From Bacteroidaceae bacterium (lineage in GTDB: Bacteria > Bacteroidota > Bacteroidia > Bacteroidales > Bacteroidaceae): 50,890 nt of DNA. Below, piece after piece: positions 1-8,181 of this stretch; the stretch's first letter is position 1, and each line of letters opens with the position of its first letter. The stretch spans positions 1 to 50,890 of the forward strand of contig JAFYWV010000005.1 of assembly GCA_017546505.1 (NCBI GenBank), given 5' to 3'. The notes under the pieces are model-generated. The model did no database searches. It worked only from the letters and a program-made list of their open reading frames with translations, and was not told the origin of the DNA. A program made the position numbers and the translations under genes.

Positions 1-3
1 AGT

Positions 4-270
4 ATGGCACATAAGAAAGGTGTTGGTAGTTCAAAGAACGGCCGTGAGTCAGCAAGTCAGCGACTTGGTGTTAAAATCTGGGGTGGCCAGGCTTGTAAAG
101 CCGGTAATATTATCGTTCGTCAGCGTGGTACAGTTCACAACCCGGGTGCAAACACCGGTATGGGTAGCGATCACACTCTCTACGCTTTGGTTGACGGTAT
201 CGTAACTTTCAAGCGTGGCAAGAACGACAAGAGCTACGTTTCAGTTACTCCATTTGCAGAGAAGAACTGA
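4..270 (+). CDS. rpmA: 50S ribosomal protein L27
   Basis: The 88-residue product is a complete L27, a large-subunit protein near the peptidyl-transferase centre. The N terminus ([16 protein letters not shown]) and the basic, Gly-rich body ([17 protein letters not shown]) are diagnostic. The start lies three bases from the window edge and gives the usual family length; no N-terminal propeptide is visible. L21 (rplU) usually precedes L27 and would lie outside the window. A terminator hairpin follows, so serS is a separate unit. Confidence 0.97.
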   Translation: MAHKKGVGSSKNGRESASQRLGVKIWGGQACKAGNIIVRQRGTVHNPGANTGMGSDHTLYALVDGIVTFKRGKNDKSYVSVTPFAEKN

Positions 271-290
271 TTGTAAAATCAGCTGTGTTA

Positions 291-323
291 TAAGGCAATC
301 CTGATAAAGGGTTGCCTTTTTTT
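291..323 (+). terminator. Rho-independent terminator after rpmA
   Basis: An 8-bp stem (294-301 with 309-316, one G-T wobble) and a 7-nt loop are followed by seven T residues (317-323). It lies 24 bases after the rpmA stop. Confidence 0.85.
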
Positions 324-370
324 GTATTATTTTTTCAATATGCTGCCAATAATTAAGAAATAATTGTATT

Positions 371-403
371 TTTGTGGTTTAAAGGTTGGAATTACTAACT
401 TTG
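371..403 (+). promoter_or_regulatory. Bacteroidota-type promoter for serS
   Basis: TTTG at 371-374 and TAACTTTG at 396-403 are separated by 21 bases, matching the -33/-7 consensus (TTTG, about 20 bases, TAnnTTTG). The predicted transcript starts about 25 bases before the serS ATG. Confidence 0.75.
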
Positions 404-434
404 CGAAAAGGAAAATACTAAAACAATATAAATT

Positions 435-1709
435 ATGCTTACACTTAAAGTAATATCTCAGGAGACAGAAAAGGTCTTGAAGGGCCTTGAGAAGAAGCAT
501 TTCAAAAATGCAGAGGAGACAATCGCTAAGGTTTTGGAACTTGACAAGGCGCGTCGTGCGGCACAGCAGGAGCTTGATAACGTTCTTGCACAGAACAAAC
601 AGCTTGCAGCAAAGATTGGTCAGTTGATGAAGTCGGGTGCAGCCGACGAGGCAAATGCAGTAAAGGCCGAGGTTGCAACTCTGAAGACAAAGGCTACAGA
701 ACTGCAGGAGAAGATGGATGCTGCTGCCGATGAATTGCAGCAGGTACTATATACAATACCAAACATTCCATACGACGAGGTGCCCGAGGGTGCAGTTGCC
801 GAGGATAATGTGGTTGAGAAGACCGGCGGTACCGAGACTGTTCTCCCCGAGAATGCTCTTCCACACTGGGAACTTGCCAAGAAGTACGACCTCATTGATT
901 TTGACCTCGGTGTGAAGATTACCGGTGCCGGTTTCCCCGTCTATAAAGGCAAGGGTGCGCAGTTGCAGCGTGCATTGATTAACTTCTTCCTCGACGAGGC
1001 ACGTGCTGCCGGCTATGTAGAGATTATGCCTCCTACTGTGGTTAATGCCGCATCAGGCTACGGCACAGGCCAGCTCCCTGATAAAGAGGGACAGATGTAT
1101 CACTGCGACCTCGACGATTTGTATCTCATTCCAACAGCCGAGGTCCCAGTTACAAATATCTACCGCGATGTCATCCTCGACGAGAAGCAACTCCCTATCA
1201 AGAACTGTGCCTACACACAGTGTTTCCGCCGCGAGGCCGGTTCATACGGCAAGGACGTGCGTGGCTTGAACCGTTTGCACGAGTTCTCAAAGGTTGAGAT
1301 TGTACGCATCGACACTCCCGAGCATAGCAAGGAGTCGCACAAAGAGATGCTTGAGCACGTTGAAGGTCTTTTGAAGAAACTTGAACTCCCTTACCGCATT
1401 CTCCGTCTTTGCGGTGGCGATATGAGCTTCACCGCAGCGCTCTGCTTCGACTTTGAGGTCTATTCCGAGGCTCAGCAGCGTTGGCTCGAGGTTTCTTCTG
1501 TTTCAAATTTCGACAGCTACCAGGCAAACCGCTTGAAGTGCCGCTATCGCAATGCCGACAAGAAGACCGAGCTCTGCCACACTCTCAATGGCTCTGCTCT
1601 TGCTCTTCCACGTATCGTTGCTGCGCTTCTTGAGAACAACCAGACTCCCGAGGGTATTCGTATTCCAAAGGCGTTGGTGCCATATTGTGGTTTTGAGATT
1701 ATTGATTAA
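435..1709 (+). CDS. serS: Seryl-tRNA synthetase
   Basis: This class II aminoacyl-tRNA synthetase charges tRNA-Ser in the cytoplasm. Its 424 residues match the family length. Residues about 30-110 form the antiparallel coiled-coil tRNA-binding arm (rich in Lys, Glu, Gln and Ala). The catalytic domain carries the motif 2 region (CFRREAGSYGKDVRGLNRLH) and a C-terminal motif 3 (NGSALALPRIVAALLEN). The ATG follows an A-rich leader and a clear promoter. The next gene starts 109 bases downstream and is functionally unrelated. Confidence 0.97.
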   Translation: MLTLKVISQETEKVLKGLEKKHFKNAEETIAKVLELDKARRAAQQELDNVLAQNKQLAAKIGQLMKSGAADEANAVKAEVATLKTKATELQEKMDAAADELQQVLYTIPNIPYDEVPEGAVAEDNVVEKTGGTETVLPENALPHWELAKKYDLIDFDLGVKITGAGFPVYKGKGAQLQRALINFFLDEARAAGYVEIMPPTVVNAASGYGTGQLPDKEGQMYHCDLDDLYLIPTAEVPVTNIYRDVILDEKQLPIKNCAYTQCFRREAGSYGKDVRGLNRLHEFSKVEIVRIDTPEHSKESHKEMLEHVEGLLKKLELPYRILRLCGGDMSFTAALCFDFEVYSEAQQRWLEVSSVSNFDSYQANRLKCRYRNADKKTELCHTLNGSALALPRIVAALLENNQTPEGIRIPKALVPYCGFEIID

Positions 1710-1818
1710 AGTTTACTAAAAAGGTGATAACTGCGTTACGCGGCAGGGCTTTAGCGAAAATTGTAGTGGTGGGGCTTCTTGCCCGTTACAATATAGATAG
1801 ACAAAAACTAACATCATT

Positions 1819-4113
1819 ATGTACAGGATAGTATCGAAAGAGCAGTTCTCGGAAAAAGTGTTCCGTCTGCGTGTTGAGGCTCCGCTCATTGCAAAGTCAT
1901 ACCGGGCCGGTAATTTTGTTATTGTAAGAGTTGGCGAGAAGGGTGAGCGCATTCCTTTGACAATAGCCCACGCCGATACCGAGAAGGGTATCATCACTCT
2001 TGTAATTCAAAAAGTGGGTTTGAGCTCAAGCCGTTTGTGCGACCTCAATGAGGGTGATTATATCACCGACGTTGTCGGCCCGCTTGGTCAGGCTACCCAC
2101 ATTGATAATTTCGGTACTGTTGTGTGTGCCGGCGGTGGTGTGGGTGTAGCGCCTATGCTCCCCATTGCTGCTGCGCTAAAAAAGGCCGGTAACCGTGTAA
2201 TCTCGGTGCTTGCCGGCCGCTCAAAGGATTTGATTATCCTTGAAAAAGAGGTGCGCGAGGTGTCGGATGAGGTTATCATTATGACCGACGACGGCTCGTA
2301 TGGCGATAAAGGCCTTGTTACCGAGGGTATCGAGCGTGTTATCAAGCGCGAGAAGGTCGACCACTGTGTTGCCATTGGCCCGGCTATTATGATGAAGTTC
2401 GTGTGCAAGCTCACAAAACAGTACTCGATACCAACCGTTGTTTCATTGAACACCATTATGGTCGACGGTACGGGTATGTGCGGTGCTTGCCGTGTTACAG
2501 TGGGCGGAAAGACAAAGTTCGTGTGTGTCGATGGCCCCGAGTTCGACGGTCACGAGGTTGATTTTGACGGAATGATGCAGCGTCTTGGTTCTTTCAGGGC
2601 CGAGGAGGCTCAGGAGATTGAAAAGCTTAGCAAGAGCGAAGAGTGTGCAAGCGAGTGTGACGAGCTCACAAACCGCGATGCTGCTTGGCGCGTCGAGCTC
2701 CGTAACAAGATGAAACCAAAGGAGCGTACAGCCATCGAACGCTGTCCGATGCCCGAGCTTGAGCCGGCTTACCGTGCAACAAAGTTGCGCGAGGAGGTGA
2801 ATACAGGCTTCACAAAGGAGATGGCGCTTGTCGAGGCACAGCGTTGTCTCGATTGTCCCAAGCCTGCTTGTATGGAGGGCTGCCCTGTGAGCATCAACAT
2901 TCCTTCATTTGTGAAGAATATCGAGCGTGGTGAGTTCATCAAGGCTGCGCAGGTGCTGAAGATGACAAGCTCTTTGCCGGCCGTGTGTGGCCGTGTGTGC
3001 CCGCAGGAGAAGCAGTGCGAGAGCAAGTGTATCCACTTGAAGATGGGGCACAAGGCCGTTGCCATCGGTGGATTGGAGCGTTTTGCGGCCGATTATGCAC
3101 GCGAGAGCGGCGAGATGCCGGCTCCGCAGGTGGCAGTTTCAAACGGTATAAAGGTTGCTGTTGTGGGTTCGGGCCCTGCAGGCCTTTCGTTTGCAGGTGA
3201 TATGGCAAAATTGGGCTATGCTGTTACAGTCTACGAGGCTCTGCACGAGATTGGCGGTGTGCTCAAATATGGTATCCCCGAGTTCCGTTTGCCCAATTCT
3301 ATCGTTGAGCACGAGATTGATAATTTGCGTGCTATGGGTGTTGAGTTTGTAAAGGACTGTGTTGTCGGAAAGACAATCTCCATTGCACAGTTGCAGAGCG
3401 AGGGCTTCAAGGGTGTGTTTGTTGCATCGGGTGCCGGCTTGCCTAACTTTATGAATATCCCGGGCGAGAACTCAAACAATATCTTCTCGTCAAATGAATA
3501 TCTCACCCGTGTGAACCTGATGGACGCCTCTAACCCCGAGACCGATACCCCAATACATTTTGGCAAGCGTGTGGCTGTCATTGGTGGCGGTAACACGGCT
3601 ATGGACTCTGTGCGCACAGCTATGCGCCTTGGTGCAGAGCGTGCAATGATTATCTATCGTCGCAGCGAGGCCGAGATGCCAGCGCGTCTCGAGGAGGTCA
3701 AGCACGCGAAAGAGGAGGGTGTCGAGTTCCTCACGCTGCACAATCCCATTGAATATATTGCCGATGAGAAGGGCTGTGTAAAGCAGATAGTGCTGCAGAA
3801 GATGGAGCTTGGCGAGCCCGATGCATCGGGGCGCCGTTCACCTGTTCCCGTTGAAGGTGCAATAGAGACCATTGATATTGATATGGCTGTGGTGGCAGTT
3901 GGTGTATCGCCCAATCCGCTTGTGCCTACATCGGTCGAGGGCTTGGAACTTGGCCGCAAGAACACCATTGCTGTCAACGACAATATGCAGTCGTCTATTC
4001 CTTTCATCTATGCCGGTGGCGATATTGTTCGTGGTGGTGCAACTGTTATCCTTGCTATGGGCGACGGTCGTCGTGCCGCAGCTGCAATGAACGAGCATTT
4101 GAGCAGCCGATGA
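1819..4113 (+). CDS. Fused ferredoxin-NADP reductase / glutamate synthase small-chain-like oxidoreductase (NfnA-NfnB type)
   Basis: This 764-residue protein joins two flavoproteins that are often separate genes (SudB/SudA or NfnA/NfnB). Residues 1 to about 275 form a ferredoxin-NADP-reductase-like subunit with a C-terminal 2Fe-2S site (GMCGACRVTVGGKTKFVCV, about 219-237). The rest resembles the GltD family: a Cys-rich iron-sulfur region (CLDCPKPACMEGCP, about 342-356), an FAD dinucleotide fold (VVGSGPAGLSFAG, about 444), an NADPH fold (VAVIGGGNTAMDS, about 585) and a closing FAD motif (YAGGDIVRGGATVILAMGDG). Family members move electrons between NAD(P)H and ferredoxin, sulfide or polysulfide; the substrate here is unknown. 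A hairpin at 1760-1792 sits in the leader. Confidence 0.9.
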   Translation: MYRIVSKEQFSEKVFRLRVEAPLIAKSYRAGNFVIVRVGEKGERIPLTIAHADTEKGIITLVIQKVGLSSSRLCDLNEGDYITDVVGPLGQATHIDNFGTVVCAGGGVGVAPMLPIAAALKKAGNRVISVLAGRSKDLIILEKEVREVSDEVIIMTDDGSYGDKGLVTEGIERVIKREKVDHCVAIGPAIMMKFVCKLTKQYSIPTVVSLNTIMVDGTGMCGACRVTVGGKTKFVCVDGPEFDGHEVDFDGMMQRLGSFRAEEAQEIEKLSKSEECASECDELTNRDAAWRVELRNKMKPKERTAIERCPMPELEPAYRATKLREEVNTGFTKEMALVEAQRCLDCPKPACMEGCPVSINIPSFVKNIERGEFIKAAQVLKMTSSLPAVCGRVCPQEKQCESKCIHLKMGHKAVAIGGLERFAADYARESGEMPAPQVAVSNGIKVAVVGSGPAGLSFAGDMAKLGYAVTVYEALHEIGGVLKYGIPEFRLPNSIVEHEIDNLRAMGVEFVKDCVVGKTISIAQLQSEGFKGVFVASGAGLPNFMNIPGENSNNIFSSNEYLTRVNLMDASNPETDTPIHFGKRVAVIGGGNTAMDSVRTAMRLGAERAMIIYRRSEAEMPARLEEVKHAKEEGVEFLTLHNPIEYIADEKGCVKQIVLQKMELGEPDASGRRSPVPVEGAIETIDIDMAVVAVGVSPNPLVPTSVEGLELGRKNTIAVNDNMQSSIPFIYAGGDIVRGGATVILAMGDGRRAAAAMNEHLSSR

Positions 4114-4156
4114 CATTGCCATTGGTTATGCTGATATTCAGCGTGTTTGTCATTTT

Positions 4157-4215
4157 ATATCATCAGCAAGAAACGGAGATTGCAGTTCGCAATCTCCGTT
4201 TCTTGCTGATGATAT
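4157..4215. terminator. 27-bp perfect inverted repeat between convergent genes
   Basis: Arms 4157-4183 and 4189-4215 are exact reverse complements around a 5-base loop. The repeat separates the end of the NfnAB-type gene (+) from the end of the transglycosylase gene (-), the place for a bidirectional terminator. Neither side has a strong T-run, so termination is inferred from position and stem strength. Confidence 0.65.
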
Positions 4216-4246
4216 GGTGTTGTTTAAAGGCTACGCTATTCGGCTT

Positions 4247-4996
4247 TTATTGCATTATCCTTTTTGTGCTGTCGTTGGTCATTATGGCTCTGATGGAGTC
4301 GGAGTAGCTCTTTTGTATGCCCCGAAATCTGTACCAGTGACGGTGCACTTTTTTAACGAACGAGAGGGTTTCCGGCCATCCTTTGAACTGACCGTTGCGG
4401 CAAAGGGTGTCGGTGTAGAACTCCGGTTCATTAAGGCGTATGAGAAAAGAGTCGACGTTGGCTTCCCACTTGTAGCGGTCGTAGCCGTATTTGCGGGCAA
4501 GGCGCATTGCATCGTGGATGTAGCCGAAACCGGCATTGTAGGATGCAAGGATGAATTTGATGCGCTCGTCGGGGGCTTTGATGTGGCGGAACTGCTTTTC
4601 GAGTGATTGCAGCAAACGGGCTGCGGTCATTATGTTTGTGCGGTTGTCGCTGTGCAGTGAGTCGGGGATGCCGAAACCCCGCAGTGTCTCGGGCATAACC
4701 TGCATAACGCCCTGTGCGCCCATCTGTGAGACGGCTGTGCTGTCGAAGCGCGACTCGGTGAAGGCTATGGCGGCAATGAGTGTCCAGTCGTAGCCAATGC
4801 TGTCGGCGGCTTCGCGGAAATGGCGGTCGTAGGGCGAGAGGGTAGCGTAGGGCGATAGATAGGTATAGGCGGGGACCTCCTTCCACTGTGGAGTGTACCT
4901 GTCTGCCAATCGCCTGGTTGCAATGTCAAAAACTGATATTGCAAGGAACGAAACAAACAGTATGATTACTGATGGGAGAAGGTTGTTACTCTTCAT
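4247..4996 (-). CDS. Membrane-anchored lytic transglycosylase (SLT/GH23 domain, MltF-like)
   Basis: The 249-residue product cleaves peptidoglycan glycan strands. Residues about 6-26 form an N-terminal signal anchor. The SLT domain follows, with the catalytic-Glu motif AFTESRFD (Glu81), then SQMGAQGVMQVMPET and the later block ILASYNAGFGYIHDA. It lacks the N-terminal solute-binding domain of full MltF, so it is a short form. The start lies 9 bases after the udk stop, so the two genes are probably co-transcribed. Confidence 0.88.
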   Translation of the reverse strand: MKSNNLLPSVIILFVSFLAISVFDIATRRLADRYTPQWKEVPAYTYLSPYATLSPYDRHFREAADSIGYDWTLIAAIAFTESRFDSTAVSQMGAQGVMQVMPETLRGFGIPDSLHSDNRTNIMTAARLLQSLEKQFRHIKAPDERIKFILASYNAGFGYIHDAMRLARKYGYDRYKWEANVDSFLIRLNEPEFYTDTLCRNGQFKGWPETLSFVKKVHRHWYRFRGIQKSYSDSIRAIMTNDSTKRIMQ

Positions 4997-5005
4997 CGGG
5001 GGCGG

Positions 5006-5614
5006 TTACTTAAGGAAAAAGCCTATTGACATTTGCAGGGCTTTGATGGCTTTTTTGTTGTGGCCGCCTTGTGGTATTATGATGTCGGCAAATTTCTTTG
5101 TGGGCTCAATGAACTCCCAGTGCATATCCTTTACTATGCGCTCGTAGCGCGAAATGACAGTCTCGGGTGTGCGTCCGCGCTCAATGACGTCGCGGCGTAT
5201 GAGGCGTATGAGACGGTCGTCGGCATCGGCATCGACAAAGATTTTCAAATCCATCAGCTCGCGCAGCTCGGGGTTTACCAGTGCCATAATGCCCTCGACG
5301 ATGATGACCTCTTTGGGTTCAATGTGTATGGTCTCGGGCTGACGTGTGCAGGTGATATATGAGTATGTGGGTTGCTCGATGGCCTTGCCCTCGCGCAACC
5401 GGGCTATCTGCTCGATGAGCAGCTCCCAATCGAAAGCGTCGGGGTGGTCAAAATTGATGAACTGGCGCTCCTCGACAGGTACGTGACTGCTGTCCTTGTA
5501 GTATGAGTCCTGTGGAATTACAACAACCGACTCCGCTGGGAGTGAATTCACAATCTCTTTTACAACGGTGGTCTTTCCCGAACCTGTTCCGCCTGCAATA
5601 CCTATGATGTACAT
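5006..5614 (-). CDS. udk: Uridine/cytidine kinase
   Basis: This enzyme phosphorylates uridine and cytidine in pyrimidine salvage. The 202-residue length matches the family. The P-loop is GIAGGTGSGKTT (residues 5-16), followed by the substrate-binding region (DSYYKD, NFDHPDAFDW) and a late conserved block (DIIIPQGGHNKKA). It is first in a two-gene minus-strand unit with the transglycosylase and has a promoter and a repeat-type hairpin upstream. Confidence 0.96.
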   Translation of the reverse strand: MYIIGIAGGTGSGKTTVVKEIVNSLPAESVVVIPQDSYYKDSSHVPVEERQFINFDHPDAFDWELLIEQIARLREGKAIEQPTYSYITCTRQPETIHIEPKEVIIVEGIMALVNPELRELMDLKIFVDADADDRLIRLIRRDVIERGRTPETVISRYERIVKDMHWEFIEPTKKFADIIIPQGGHNKKAIKALQMSIGFFLK

Positions 5615-5644
5615 AATTTCTAGATTCTATATTTACGTTTACTG

Positions 5645-5678
5645 CAAATATACGAATAAGCGAACGAGAAATATCAAG
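5645..5678 (-). promoter_or_regulatory. Promoter for udk, directly preceded by a hairpin repeat
   Basis: Read on the minus strand, TATATTTG (5645-5652) is a perfect TAnnTTTG -7 box. CTTG (5675-5678), 22 bases upstream, is a weak -33 box. The hairpin element at 5667-5694 overlaps and extends upstream of the -33 position. Confidence 0.6.
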
Positions 5679-5700
5679 TTTACTTGAATATTTTTCGCAG
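5657..5700 (-). repeat. Promoter-linked hairpin repeat, udk copy
   Basis: The minus strand reads AATAT-T-CAAGT-AA-ACTTG-ATATT-TCTCG, then 12 bases to the -7 box. The two copies upstream of wzi have the same layout (AATAC-T-GAAGC-AA-GCTTC-GTATT-TCTCG, then 12 bases to TATCTTTG). Stem positions differ in pairs, so base pairing is kept, and the same single T is bulged. Confidence 0.7.
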
Positions 5701-5793
5701 TGAGCGCAAGTATATTGGAGGTTTACCTCAAATATAAGAATAAATTGTAAGATTATAGATTCTTTTCAGGTGGGAGTATTCCCGAAAACGGTT

Positions 5794-6381
5794 TCACCCC
5801 TTAATGTGTTCTAACGTGGTCAGTCCATTTGTCTTTCCCACTACATAACGCGTGTCAAAGCTTTCGGGTTCACCATTGCGTGTAAAATTGTCCATATAGA
5901 GTTCGCGTCCTTTCTGGAACTGTATGCAACGGAATGTGTCGCCGGGTCTGATGGTTGCGTTTTCTGTTTTAACAGCAACAAAACGGTTGCCACCGAGATA
6001 TTCAATCTCACAAGTCCTGTCGGGTAACCAGCCCAGTCTCAAACGGCTTCCCTCCTTCAGGTCTTTACTGCTAATAATATCCTTGCTCTCGAAGATCTCG
6101 GAATCCTCGCTCTCGCCCAATATTCTGCAAAAATTCTCCCAGTTTTCCGCATCAATGAATTTTGCAATGATGTCCAATATACGCTCCGATATATTCTCGG
6201 CCTTGCGGGTAGAGTAACCCCACAGGCGCTGCAGAGTGGTTATTGAAATATGCTCCTTGCATTTGACCTCAATCATAGATTCAAGTCTTGCCAGTTTGTC
6301 GTGTCCATTAACCTTGCCTATACGTTTTTCAACTTCGGCGCGGATGGCTTTTATTTGCGGAGTATTTATTCCTATCTTCAT
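5794..6381 (-). CDS. Uncharacterised protein with a helical, possibly DNA-binding N terminus
   Basis: I do not recognise a characterised family for this 195-residue protein. Residues 1 to about 80 are predicted helical and include TTLQRLWGYSTRKAENIS, which looks like a helix-turn-helix recognition region. Residues about 100-195 are beta-rich (GSRLRLGWLPDRTCEIEYLG). There is no signal peptide or membrane segment. It is divergent from the kinase gene, with 87 bases between start codons and overlapping promoter boxes, so the two may be co-regulated. Confidence 0.7.
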   Translation of the reverse strand: MKIGINTPQIKAIRAEVEKRIGKVNGHDKLARLESMIEVKCKEHISITTLQRLWGYSTRKAENISERILDIIAKFIDAENWENFCRILGESEDSEIFESKDIISSKDLKEGSRLRLGWLPDRTCEIEYLGGNRFVAVKTENATIRPGDTFRCIQFQKGRELYMDNFTRNGEPESFDTRYVVGKTNGLTTLEHIKG

Positions 6382-6391
6382 TTTATGGGCA

Positions 6392-6429
6392 TTTGTTTGA
6401 CTTAATTACAAATTTAGTGCTTATATTTG
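6392..6429. promoter_or_regulatory. Divergent promoter region (regulator-like gene / Ser-Thr kinase)
   Basis: On + there is TTTG (6396-6399) and, 22 bases on, a perfect -7 box TATATTTG (6422-6429) serving the kinase. On - the bases 6409-6416 read TAAATTTG, a perfect -7 box for the leftward gene. The two promoters overlap, so only one polymerase could bind easily at a time. Confidence 0.55.
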
Positions 6430-6468
6430 AAAAAATAAATCTTAATTTTTGTCTTTATTTGTCATTTT

Positions 6469-7638
6469 ATGTACGAGAGCGAAATATTCAAAGCTGTTAA
6501 TGATGGGGAGGGCTATGATTCGGGCTACTCCATGCCCGAGGTTTACGTAGCCACTGCATCGGCAGTGCTATATCGCGTGCGCAGAGCAGGAAAGTATTTT
6601 ATAATAAAGACACCCAAGGACAGCTCGCCCCAATCGTTGGCAATGCTGCAGCGCGAATATGAACTATCGCTTGGAAAAACGCACCCTAACATCGTGAATA
6701 TCTTTACATATGAGCCACATACCATTGTGGGTCCCGGAATTGTCATGGAGTATGTGGATGGGCGCACGTTGGCCGATTTTATGGCAGAGAACCCGCCTTT
6801 GGCTATGCGTGAACGTGTGTTTGTGCAGTTGCTGCAGGCTGTTGCGTACATTCACCGTTGTGGTATGGTGCATAATGATATAAAGCCTCAGAATATACTT
6901 GTTACACGTGCCGACAATGATGTGCGTCTCGTAGACTTCGGGCTGGCCAATGACGATGCACATTATCTTGCACGTACGCTCGGCTGCACTCCGGCATATG
7001 CGTCGCCCGAGTTGCTTGCACGACAAGAGGTCGATGCACGTAGCGATATTTATTCGCTTGGCGTTGTAATGCGCGCGCTCTTCGGTAGCCGCTATTCCCG
7101 CATTGCATCGCGTTGCCTCAGCCCAAGGAGGGAGAAGCGTTATGCTAATGTCGAAGCTTTGCATAATGCATTCAGACGTAATGTCGGACCTTTAAAGATA
7201 GTACTCATTGTGTTGCTTGTGTTGTTGCTGTTTGCACCGCTGTTCCACTTCTGTGCCAATGTCGTGGCTGATAAACGCCGTGTTGCCGCGCGCGATGCTA
7301 TGATTGTAAAGCTTGAAAGTGATATAATGAAAATGTATGAGTGCTGTTGCGACTCTGTAGGGCAAGTGCCTTATTATGAATTTGCTGTTAATCATATACT
7401 CTCTTTTATGGGCGCGATAAGCGAATATCAGACGGAGAATATATCTACCGTTCTTGATCCCGAACTGAATTTGGCCCTTACCACCGCATATATGAAAAAA
7501 CTGACAGCCTGCAGCGATACCCTGTGGCAAAAGGCGGGAGAGTTGAAACAGTTGCATAAGAGTGGATTGTCTCTCGAGGCACTGGTCTATTACGATAGTC
7601 TTGTCTGTGGTCGTCACAGATATGTACCTTATGAGTAG
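6469..7638 (+). CDS. Membrane-anchored eukaryotic-type Ser/Thr protein kinase
   Basis: The 389-residue protein has a cytoplasmic kinase domain (about 1-230), one membrane helix (about 244-264) and an extracytoplasmic tail of about 125 residues. Visible motifs are the ATP-binding Lys47 in FIIK, the catalytic loop HNDIKPQN (135-142, catalytic Asp137), VDFG (155-158, metal-binding Asp156) and TPAYASPE in the activation loop. The usual HRD arginine is Asn, and the glycine-rich loop is poorly formed. The tail has no PASTA repeats, only low-similarity helical sequence with several Cys. It is divergently paired with the predicted DNA-binding protein; its substrate is unknown. Confidence 0.85.
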   Translation: MYESEIFKAVNDGEGYDSGYSMPEVYVATASAVLYRVRRAGKYFIIKTPKDSSPQSLAMLQREYELSLGKTHPNIVNIFTYEPHTIVGPGIVMEYVDGRTLADFMAENPPLAMRERVFVQLLQAVAYIHRCGMVHNDIKPQNILVTRADNDVRLVDFGLANDDAHYLARTLGCTPAYASPELLARQEVDARSDIYSLGVVMRALFGSRYSRIASRCLSPRREKRYANVEALHNAFRRNVGPLKIVLIVLLVLLLFAPLFHFCANVVADKRRVAARDAMIVKLESDIMKMYECCCDSVGQVPYYEFAVNHILSFMGAISEYQTENISTVLDPELNLALTTAYMKKLTACSDTLWQKAGELKQLHKSGLSLEALVYYDSLVCGRHRYVPYE

Positions 7639-7654
7639 ATATTCTTATATTTCC

Positions 7655-7695
7655 CCCCCCCTGTTTGTTGACAATGAATAAACAAACTGGGGGGG
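7655..7695. terminator. C9/G7 hairpin after the kinase gene
   Basis: Arms 7655-7669 and 7681-7695 pair over 7 + 7 bp around one T-T mismatch, with an 11-base loop. The outer half is a run of C paired with a run of G. It starts 17 bases after the kinase stop. No clear T-run follows. Confidence 0.5.
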
Positions 7696-7908
7696 TATAA
7701 TATCTGCTTTTGCAAATAGTGTCAGCACTTTCTGAATCTATTGTTTGTGGTGTCGGTTTTCTTCTTTATGCAATCAGTAACTCAAATGACAAAAAAGACA
7801 AAAAAAAGACAAAAAAAGAAATATCCTTTTGTCCTATATTTGTAAAGTGTTAAAAAAAAGCAACAGACTCTTGTGTTTTGTTAATTTATTTTAGTAATAT
7901 TGCATTGT

Positions 7909-8125
7909 TGAAATACAAATAAAACACGCGAGTGTTTGACATTCTCGCTGATGAACCTAGGAAATTCATTAACGGAAAGAGAATTCAAACCCTGTCGCAA
8001 GGTGTCGTGCATACATGTGTCATGTGTGCGTGGCTACTATTAGCGTAGGCTGTTGCTTTTCTCTTTTTCAGGGTTTTCCTAGGACCTATCAGCGGAGATT
8101 AAGTAATTAGTCTGCGCTTCTTTTA
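7909..8125 (+). ncRNA. Candidate structured small RNA, 6S-RNA-like
   Basis: Hand folding gives one long rod. Stems from outside to inside: 7944-7952 with 8088-8097 (one bulged G), 7956-7964 with 8075-8083 (9 bp), 7974-7983 with 8059-8068 (10 bp), a large open region (about 20 and 24 nt), then an apical stem 8004-8017 with 8021-8034 (14 bp with wobbles, 3-nt loop). Stacked stems around a central bubble in about 190 nt are typical of 6S RNA, which binds RNA polymerase. A terminator-like hairpin (8091-8118) with a T-rich tail closes it and competes with the outer stem. A weak promoter precedes it. Ends are estimated; the 6S identity is inferred from structure only. Confidence 0.5.
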
Positions 8126-8130
8126 TTATA
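8091..8130 (+). terminator. Terminator-like hairpin at the end of the candidate small RNA
   Basis: Arms 8091-8102 and 8107-8118 pair with one G-G mismatch and one wobble around a 4-base loop, followed by a T-rich tail (TCTTTTATTATA). Confidence 0.5.
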
Positions 8131-8181
8131 TACTCTGGAGCGTAGTATTGTGGTTTCTGATAAATGTAAAACTTAAATACT

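Larger units (their letters stand above)
7639..8181. other. 543-base region without protein gene
   Basis: It holds, in order: the C/G hairpin after the kinase gene, an A-rich stretch (7790-7860), a weak promoter (TTG at 7871-7873, TAATATTG at 7895-7902), sequence that can fold into a rod-shaped RNA (about 7909-8125), and a second promoter-like box TAGTATTG (8143-8150) ahead of the DUF4230 lipoprotein gene. No open frame here looks like a gene. Confidence 0.6.

Noticed and set aside
4214-4606. 130-residue open frame on the plus strand
   Set aside because: It overlaps the transglycosylase gene on the other strand, which has the catalytic-Glu and SLT motifs.
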